A stretch of 37,287 bases of DNA. Source: an uncultured Phycisphaerales bacterium (GTDB lineage: Bacteria > Planctomycetota > Phycisphaerae > Phycisphaerales > UBA1924). This document shows positions 30,631 through 37,287 of this stretch, in pieces. The stretch covers positions 1-37,287 of the forward strand of contig CALMPG010000151.1 of the NCBI GenBank assembly GCA_937871915.1, read 5' to 3'. The number at the start of each line of letters is the position of its first letter. Position 1 is the first letter of the stretch. The translations under genes were made by a program, and so were the position numbers. The notes under the pieces were generated by a model. It had not been told where the DNA came from. It made no database searches and worked only from the letters and a program-made list of their open reading frames with translations.

Positions 30631-30672
30631 AAACGAAAACGCCCGACTCCCCGGAGTCGGGCGTTTTCGTTT
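30631..30672 (+). terminator. Native tRNA-Cys terminator, separated from the gene
   Basis: A perfect 20-bp stem (AAACGAAAACGCCCGACTCC and its complement) with a CC loop ends in CGTTTTC and begins with an A-rich arm, so it works in both directions. Before integration it lay just past the tRNA. The 296 bases from here to the next gene hold nothing else I can support. Confidence 0.85.
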
Positions 30673-30968
30673 TCTGAAACCCACCCCGCCCCCGCGTTTG
30701 GGCGGCCAAGCCCTCACTCCGGCGCGATCCGCTCGACCTTCGCGATCCACTCAAACCAGACGATCGCGACGACACGCCGCCCCGGGGCCCGCCATGCGAT
30801 CACCGCGCCCGCTCGCATGAAATCCCGGTCCGGGCGTGAATCACTCCAACCCGCACATCCCACACGGTCTTTCACCCTTCTGCCACTCATCGGCAAAGCG
30901 CCCGTGTCATCGACCGACATGGATTGTACCGATTCAACTCCGACGCTCCTCGCCATCACGGGAGACTC

Positions 30969-33923
30969 ATGATCGACCCCACTCTCCGCCACCGTTTCCC
31001 CCGCTCGCCCCGCTCGCCCCTCGCCCGCTCCGGCGGGCCCCCAAGACGCGCGGCACGCCCCAGAGAAACGGTCGCGGTCGAGTCGCTCGAGCCCCGACAG
31101 CTCCTCGTCGCCGATCCCGTCACCGTCGCCCACCCCCTCTGGTTCGCCGCCTACGGCGCCGTCGCCGTCGATGGCGTCATCGACGCCGCCGAATGGGCCG
31201 ACGCCGTCCCCGTCACCCGCTCCCAGCCCAGCCGCCCGGACGCCTCCGTCACCATGTGGTTCAAGTACACCGAGCTCGGCCTCTACGTCGCCGCCGATGT
31301 CCAGGACCGCTACCTCTGGGCCGACGGCACCGGCGGCGGGCGCGGCGGGCGCTCCGACTGGGGCAGCGACGACGCCCTCGCCCTCTTCTTCGACGCCTCC
31401 GTCACCCGCAAGCGCCTGATGACGCCCAATGGCCGCGCCCTCATGTTCAACATCGGCTCCTGGAACGGGCCGACCAACGGCTCGGGCGTCGTCTCCCGCG
31501 TCAACTACCTGCGCGGCAACAACCCCACCGGCATCGACGGCGACCGCTACGGCGTCCAACTCCATCCCGGCGGCGCGGTCACCCCCGGCATGTACTGGCG
31601 CACCATCCTCAACGGAACCCCCAACAACAACTCCGACATCGACCAGGGCTGGACCACCGAGGTCTTCCTCCCCTGGGCCACCATCAACATGCCCGGCATG
31701 CCCGTCAACGGCCAGAACATCACCATGAACTTCACGGTGATGTTCGACGACGACGGCGGCGGCCACAACTCCGCCCCGCAGGAGTCCAGCGCCAACCCCG
31801 CCCTCCGCTTCGGCCCCGCCGTCCTCGACGACCAGATCAACGGCGTGGACAGCAGCTTCAACGTCGCCTCCCCCGGCATGGAAGGCCCCATCGACTACGC
31901 CTGGCTCACCTTCATCGACGCCCGCACCAGCGACCGCCCCAACCCCGTCATCAACCTCTCCGTCGGAGTCGTGGACGGCTACACAACGCGCCTGGAGTTC
32001 CTCGCCCCCGCCGCCTCCTCCGCGGCCATGGCCCTGGGCCCCTACAAGCGCGGCCATGTCTACCAGTACCAGATCCGCTGGTCCGAGTTCCCCTTCACCG
32101 ACGAGTTCGACTGGGAGACCGGCACCGACGTTCCCAACACCTTCCAGCCCCACCCGCGCGGCCAGCCCGAGAGCCTGCACATCGGCGGCCTCGAACCCGG
32201 CGTCACCTACCACTTCGCCATCCGCGCCGTGGACATCGCCGGACGCCTCGGCCCCATCCAGCAGGTCTCCTTCACCACACAGACCGAACTCCAGGACACC
32301 TCCTACGGCCAGCGCCTCATGACCTCCCCGCTCGGCGGCACGCTCGTCACCGCCTTCGGCAACCCCTTCTTCATCAACGGGTCCGAGACCGCCCCCGACG
32401 ACCTCTACATCCGAAACCTCTACCCCGCAAGCGTCCGGGCCGCCGACGGTTCCACGATCAACTACTCGAGCACCCCCGGCGCCGAGGGCGACGCGGCCGG
32501 CTACTTCGCCGCCCTCGACGCCTACGGCATCAACACCCTGCGTGTCCCGCTCGAGCAACTCTCCACCGGCGCGCCCGCCGGCTCGAACGTCCCGGCCTCG
32601 TACTGGCTCGAATCCTCCCCGGGCAACTACAACCCGGCCATGCGCCAGTTCCTCTGGAACCTCATGGAGGAGGGCTACCAGGCCGGCGTGAGCCTCGTCC
32701 TCAGGCCCTTCGACACGGCCAACTACGCCGCCCAGTTCGCACGCACCGCCTACGCCGCCCAGAACGGCGGCCCCCTCTCCACCATCAACGATTTCTTCCA
32801 GTCCTCCGCCATCATCTCCATGGCCGCGGCCCGCATCAACACCATCGTCGACTGGATCGCCCAGAGCCCCTACTCCACCACCATCGTCGGCATCGAACTC
32901 CCCGGCGAGTGGGACTCGCTCGACTGGACCATCAACCCGCGCGGCAACGGCGACCCCACGCGCATGCAGGAGTGGCGCGACCGCTCCAAGGTCACCCTCC
33001 GCATCGCCAAGGCCGTCCACCTCCACGACCCCAACACCCTGCTCATCTCCTCGTCCACCGATCCCGACCCGCGCGGCGCCGTCGCCCGCGCCCTCTTCCT
33101 CGGCGGCAACATCGACATCCTCGCCCCAAGCTGGAACACCGCGACGGTCGGCGAGCCCATCCACAACCCCGACCGCAACCCCTCCATCCGCCCCGCCTTC
33201 GACTACGCCGCGCTCTCGGGATACTGGCTCACCAGCAAGCGCGACCAGCGCGTCGTGAACAACACCGGCTGGGGCGCCGACGAGGGCCTCTGGCCCGGCG
33301 AGAGCACCTTCTACTCGGGCATCTCCCCCGGCGCCCCCGCCGGCGAGTCATGGGGCGTCCAGAACGACATCGACCTCTTCCGCACCACCATGTGGACCCA
33401 GATCGCCATGGGCATGTCCGGCACCGGCATCCGCGCCACCTCCCGGGCCATGCTCGACCTCATCCCGGCCGATCTCTCCCCGCACACCACCGGCTACATG
33501 CCCACGCCCCTCCCCATGGGCATGCGCCGCATGCAGCAGGTCGCCTCCGAGTTCATCGGCGACTGGACCCTCGGCTTCGACTACGCCTCCTACCGCCCGA
33601 CACCCCTGGGCCACCGCGCCAGCGTCGTCGGCACCCCCAAGCACATCACCACCATGGGCTCGAGCGACGGCGATCAGGGCATGGTCTACGTCTCCCAGAA
33701 TCTCAACGAAACCGTCGGCTTCGCCCGCGGGGCGAGCCTCCTCATCGACGGCCTCCGCTGCGGCGATTTCGTGGACTACGAGATCTGGTCCACCGACCAG
33801 TACGCCCGGCAGCTCGAGTTCCAGTTCAGCGCCGAGGTCGTGAACGGCCGCCTCACCATCCCCCTCCCCGACTTCAACCGCGATCTCGTGGTGCGCTTCA
33901 AGGTCGAGAGTTGGTGGTGGTAG
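30969..33923 (+). CDS. Large secreted LEPR-motif protein, CBM9-like and hydrolase-like
   Basis: From ATG 30969 with GGAG upstream, this is 984 residues. The basic N-terminus leads to VESLEPRQLLVADPV (LEPRQLL at 40-46), a planctomycete motif of secreted or surface proteins. Residues about 60-330 resemble a CBM9/DOMON-type sugar- or haem-binding module (VDGVIDAAEWADAVPV, MWFKYTELGLYVAADVQDRY, DDALALFFDASV). About 340-430 is FnIII-like (YQYQIRWSEFPF, LHIGGLEPGVTYHFAIRAVD). The C-terminal half is TIM-barrel-like: AYGINTLRVPLEQL, EGYQAGVSLVLRPFD and STTIVGIELPGEWDSLDW, where Glu in ELPGEW could be the acid/base of a clan A glycoside hydrolase. Enzyme activity is inferred. It is probably a polysaccharide-active surface protein. 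Confidence 0.85.
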   Translation: MIDPTLRHRFPRSPRSPLARSGGPPRRAARPRETVAVESLEPRQLLVADPVTVAHPLWFAAYGAVAVDGVIDAAEWADAVPVTRSQPSRPDASVTMWFKYTELGLYVAADVQDRYLWADGTGGGRGGRSDWGSDDALALFFDASVTRKRLMTPNGRALMFNIGSWNGPTNGSGVVSRVNYLRGNNPTGIDGDRYGVQLHPGGAVTPGMYWRTILNGTPNNNSDIDQGWTTEVFLPWATINMPGMPVNGQNITMNFTVMFDDDGGGHNSAPQESSANPALRFGPAVLDDQINGVDSSFNVASPGMEGPIDYAWLTFIDARTSDRPNPVINLSVGVVDGYTTRLEFLAPAASSAAMALGPYKRGHVYQYQIRWSEFPFTDEFDWETGTDVPNTFQPHPRGQPESLHIGGLEPGVTYHFAIRAVDIAGRLGPIQQVSFTTQTELQDTSYGQRLMTSPLGGTLVTAFGNPFFINGSETAPDDLYIRNLYPASVRAADGSTINYSSTPGAEGDAAGYFAALDAYGINTLRVPLEQLSTGAPAGSNVPASYWLESSPGNYNPAMRQFLWNLMEEGYQAGVSLVLRPFDTANYAAQFARTAYAAQNGGPLSTINDFFQSSAIISMAAARINTIVDWIAQSPYSTTIVGIELPGEWDSLDWTINPRGNGDPTRMQEWRDRSKVTLRIAKAVHLHDPNTLLISSSTDPDPRGAVARALFLGGNIDILAPSWNTATVGEPIHNPDRNPSIRPAFDYAALSGYWLTSKRDQRVVNNTGWGADEGLWPGESTFYSGISPGAPAGESWGVQNDIDLFRTTMWTQIAMGMSGTGIRATSRAMLDLIPADLSPHTTGYMPTPLPMGMRRMQQVASEFIGDWTLGFDYASYRPTPLGHRASVVGTPKHITTMGSSDGDQGMVYVSQNLNETVGFARGASLLIDGLRCGDFVDYEIWSTDQYARQLEFQFSAEVVNGRLTIPLPDFNRDLVVRFKVESWWW

Positions 33924-33954
33924 CGCATCCGCAGACATCCCATCCACGAAAAGC

Positions 33955-33976
33955 GCCCGGCCATCGACGGCCGGGC
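33955..33976. terminator. Terminator hairpin between convergent genes
   Basis: GCCCGGCC and GGCCGGGC form an 8-bp stem with a 6-nt loop. On the minus strand GCTTTTCG follows, so it mainly serves the PilZ-like gene; on the plus strand it lies 31 nt past the LEPR gene stop. Confidence 0.7.
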
Positions 33977-34004
33977 CCATCGTTTCACGGGAGGTCCGAA
34001 TCGC

Positions 34005-34625
34005 TCACGCCCCGGCCATGCGCCGCAGCTGGGCCCGCTGCATCGCCATGCTGATCTGGGCCAGCCCCTGCGCCAGATTCCCGCCGCCGACCTTCCCCGA
34101 CAGACAGAACAGGCCGTACCGGTTCTTCCCCGGCTGCAACTCGCGGATGCTCTGCACGCACGCCGTCCCCGTGTACTTCTTCCCCTCGTGCACCATCGTC
34201 ACCGGCACGCTCGTCCCCACCGTGTACTCGCTGCCCGACACGATCGAGAATCCCGTCGCGCTCACGTCGTTCACGGGCACCCTCGTCTCGGACCCCACGC
34301 TCGCCGTCACCCCCGCGATCACCGTCGCCACCCGATAGCACTGCCGGCTCTCCGCCGACACCGCGTCCCCCGTCGTGACAAACGACACGATCCGCCGACC
34401 CTCGCTCTCGAGCACCCCCTCCACGCAGATCGGCCGCTGCACAAACTTGTTGTCCACCTGGTAGTACAGCAGCAGGTCCTGCGACGGCTCCACCCTCAGC
34501 CCCTCGCTGCCGACCTCCGCCGTGAGCCCCTCGGCCCCGGTCGAGACCAGCGTCGCCGGGTGCAGCACCCGCCGGTTGTTGTCCTTGGGAACCCGGAAGA
34601 ACACATCCATTTTCGCGTGCAGCAT
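34005..34625 (-). CDS. PilZ-like domain protein (possible c-di-GMP receptor)
   Basis: This 206-residue protein starts at ATG 34625 (MLHAKMDVFFRVPKDNNRRV). The first half resembles a YcgR-type N-terminal beta domain (LLYYQVDNKFVQRPICVEGV). The second half is PilZ-like, with VPVNDVSATGFSIVSG supplying the D/NxSxxG motif that contacts c-di-GMP and ESRQCYRV where the arginine loop (RxxxR) should be; only part of that loop is present. The end (GLAQISMAMQRAQLRRMAG) is helical. It may regulate motility or surface growth. It is divergent from the MoxR gene across a repeat-rich region. Confidence 0.75.
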   Translation of the reverse strand: MLHAKMDVFFRVPKDNNRRVLHPATLVSTGAEGLTAEVGSEGLRVEPSQDLLLYYQVDNKFVQRPICVEGVLESEGRRIVSFVTTGDAVSAESRQCYRVATVIAGVTASVGSETRVPVNDVSATGFSIVSGSEYTVGTSVPVTMVHEGKKYTGTACVQSIRELQPGKNRYGLFCLSGKVGGGNLAQGLAQISMAMQRAQLRRMAGA

Positions 34626-34781
34626 GGGAGGCCTCGCTCAAGCAGATCGTTGGTGGACCAGCGCAGAAAACGCCTCGCCACCCATCGGCAAAACCCCGCA
34701 TACCCATGACCACCGACGCCGCCACCCTGCCCCTCACACGCATATGGGACGTTCTCTCCGCTCCCCTTTGCCATTTGCCAT

Positions 34782-35999
<1,218 letters not shown>

Positions 36000-36036
36000 C
36001 CGTGGTCTTATCACCAAACATCTCCGGACAGTCCCG

Positions 36037-36588
36037 ATGAACCAAGCGCGTCGAGTGTTCGTGATCGGGGCCTGCATCGCAGTGGGAGCGGCACCCTCAC
36101 TTGCAGTGGCCTATTCACCGTTGGAAACGGGAAAGACTGTGGAGATTGTCTGCCTCGCCGTGCTCACGCTCATCGCGGCGATCGCCACTGCCGTAAACGT
36201 CCGGTCCGGTTGGCCTCGGGCACTCGTGGTGTCTGGAGCACTCCTGACGTGGCCGCTCTACCTCATCGCCCTAATCGTCGCGATTCCGATGCTGATCGCC
36301 GTTTTCGTCGCGATTCTTGGTCGAGCGTCGTATGATGCGGTTTCTCTCCTCGCGGTCGTGTCGCCCGTGATTGTGTGGGTGACGGCCTATTCAATCACGT
36401 GCCGAAACTACCTGGCCGCGGCGACTCTGCTGATCTGCCTGATTATCGCAGCGATCACAGTGACGATCATGGGGCCCTCGTGGAGTCACTCGCGATGGCC
36501 TGAGTTCCGATTCGTAGGCAGCGCCCTGATAGGCGCAACGGCGACCGCCGTGCTTTTCAGCGCGACTCGCCCGCTTCGGGCAACCTAA
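36037..36588 (+). CDS. Small multi-pass membrane protein of unknown function
   Basis: From ATG 36037 (MNQARRVFVIGACIAVGAAP) this is 183 residues with about five or six hydrophobic helices (IVCLAVLTLIAAIATAVNV, LLTWPLYLIALIVAIPMLIA, LLAVVSPVIVWVTAYSI, AATLLICLIIAAITVTIM, LIGATATAVLFSA). No signature residues are seen. Codon usage is less C-biased than in neighbouring chromosomal genes, hinting at a different origin. It follows the MoxR gene by 37 nt and may be co-transcribed. Confidence 0.7.
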   Translation: MNQARRVFVIGACIAVGAAPSLAVAYSPLETGKTVEIVCLAVLTLIAAIATAVNVRSGWPRALVVSGALLTWPLYLIALIVAIPMLIAVFVAILGRASYDAVSLLAVVSPVIVWVTAYSITCRNYLAAATLLICLIIAAITVTIMGPSWSHSRWPEFRFVGSALIGATATAVLFSATRPLRAT

Positions 36589-36603
36589 GGGAGCCGCATT
36601 CGT

Positions 36604-36939
36604 TCACGCCGCCACACCCACCCGCCGCACCGGAAACCGCACCGGCGAGCAATTGTCCGCCCGCTCCACGTGGATCTGGCTCACCCAGCCGCCAAAGCCG
36701 TTCCGCTTCACGCCCATGGCGGCGTAGTCCGCCAGCCAGTGCGTCCCGTTCACGAGATAGCTGAAATCGTGGTCCCCCGCGGGCAGCGCCGCCGTCGCCG
36801 TCCACCATCCCGTATCCTCTCGGGTCATCGACACCGGTCGCTCCCGCCAGTCGGTGAACGTCCCCACCACCTCCACGGCGCTCGCCTCCGGCATGTACAC
36901 CCGAAACGTCCGCCGTCCATCCACTTCGCAAATGACCAT
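36604..36939 (-). CDS. Small CBM48 (AMPK-type glycogen-binding) protein
   Basis: From ATG 36939 (MVICEVDGRRTFRVYMPEA) this is 111 residues and consists of one carbohydrate-binding E-set domain. FRVYMPEASAVEVVGTFTDW, then PVSMTREDTGWWTATAALPA and GDHDFSYLVNGTHWLADYAA reproduce the AMPK/isoamylase N-terminal pattern, with Trp residues suited to bind alpha-glucan. There is no catalytic domain, so it may target or regulate glycogen enzymes. It converges with the membrane-protein gene (15 nt between stops). Confidence 0.85.
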   Translation of the reverse strand: MVICEVDGRRTFRVYMPEASAVEVVGTFTDWRERPVSMTREDTGWWTATAALPAGDHDFSYLVNGTHWLADYAAMGVKRNGFGGWVSQIHVERADNCSPVRFPVRRVGVAA

Positions 36940-37108
36940 GGCTCGTTCCAATCTCTGTTCGCACACCGCCGCCCCCCCCGCCCCGATCTCCCCTTCCTCT
37001 CCGTCGAGGGCACCAGTCCGGCCGGCCTTGGATGCCGCCCGAACCCTCGGGTTATCGGGGGGCCGAAAACTCGACTTGTGTGAAAAGCCCGATCGGCCCG
37101 GACAATCG

Positions 37109-37287
37109 ATGCAAATCCCCACTCGCTCCCGCACACCGGCGTTCACCCCGGCCCTCGTCGGCCTCCTCGCCCTCGTCCTGCTCCCGCTGGGCCTCGCCCC
37201 CTGCCCCGTCCCCGACCGCCGCCCCCCCCTCCCCCCCCCCCCCGCCGCCCCCCCCCAACCCGCCAAACCCCCCCCCCCGGCCACCCC
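37109..37287 (+). CDS. N-terminus of a secreted or anchored protein (cut by window)
   Basis: From ATG 37109 the frame stays open to the right edge. MQIPTRSRTPAFTPALVGLL, then ALVLLPLGLAPCP is a signal peptide or anchor helix, followed by a polyproline stretch encoded by C runs. Only 59 residues are visible. The C runs may hide frame errors. No function can be given. Confidence 0.5.
   Translation, partial: MQIPTRSRTPAFTPALVGLLALVLLPLGLAPCPVPDRRPPLPPPPAAPPQPAKPPPPAT

Noticed and set aside
30714..33164. An 816-codon open frame on the minus strand opposite the LEPR protein gene
   Set aside because: It is Gly/Asp/Val low-complexity, the usual antisense shadow of a C-biased gene, and the plus-strand frame has clear domains and a ribosome-binding site.

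Overview
This window is high-GC bacterial DNA whose chromosomal genes point to a planctomycete, most likely of the Phycisphaerae. The clues are an LEPRQLL N-terminal motif on a large secreted protein, a prepilin-like protein with an H-X9-D C-terminal motif, a MenG/UbiE methyltransferase, and chromosomal genes whose codons end overwhelmingly in C. The order-level placement is inference; no rRNA gene is present.

Left chromosomal part (1-14,147). Leftward genes encode an exported protein cut by the window edge, an anti-sigma-like membrane protein and an ECF sigma factor, the last two overlapping by GTGA. Next come a VapB-like antitoxin with a frame-broken VapC toxin, a B12-binding-fold protein that lacks the cobalt-ligand histidine, and MenG. 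An M48 metalloprotease lipoprotein converges on an M19 dipeptidase operon (lamin-tail protein, lipoprotein, dipeptidase). After these lie a pseudopilin, tRNA-Arg(ACG), rpsT, a solitary nuoH, an exported two-repeat protein, and tRNA-Cys(GCA) with a 14-nt variable arm.

Integrated element (14,095-30,628). A perfect 55-bp direct repeat (14,095-14,149 and 30,574-30,628) is the 3' part of tRNA-Cys, so the 16.5 kb between the copies is an integrative element. Its left arm reads leftward: a 396-aa protein with an HTH-like C-terminus, two excisionase-like HTH proteins, a CHC2/Toprim primase, an AAA+/SF3-like helicase, a coiled-coil protein, a ribbon-helix-helix protein behind its own palindromic operator, a small protein and a tyrosine recombinase. 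Its right arm reads rightward: small proteins, three of which share an undescribed domain, then two modules that each pair two small genes with a tape-measure-like protein. The second module has the phage tail-chaperone layout, with an A8 slippery tract joining frame G to frame T just before the tape-measure gene. I recognise no capsid, portal, protease or terminase. The best hypothesis is a phage satellite or reduced prophage that replicates itself and brings its own tail-length parts.

Other structure in the element. A 101-bp perfect repeat flanks the rightward arm. Two paralogous structured leaders precede two members of the new small-protein family. The integrase frame runs through the att core, so excision would fuse it in frame to the gene at the far end.

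Right chromosomal part (30,629-37,287). The displaced native tRNA-Cys terminator is followed by a 984-aa LEPR protein with CBM9-like, FnIII-like and TIM-barrel hydrolase-like regions. A PilZ-like protein is divergent from a MoxR ATPase, with a TTTGCCA repeat array and C tracts between them and inside the MoxR 5' end. A small membrane protein, a CBM48 (AMPK-type) protein and the start of a secreted protein complete the window.
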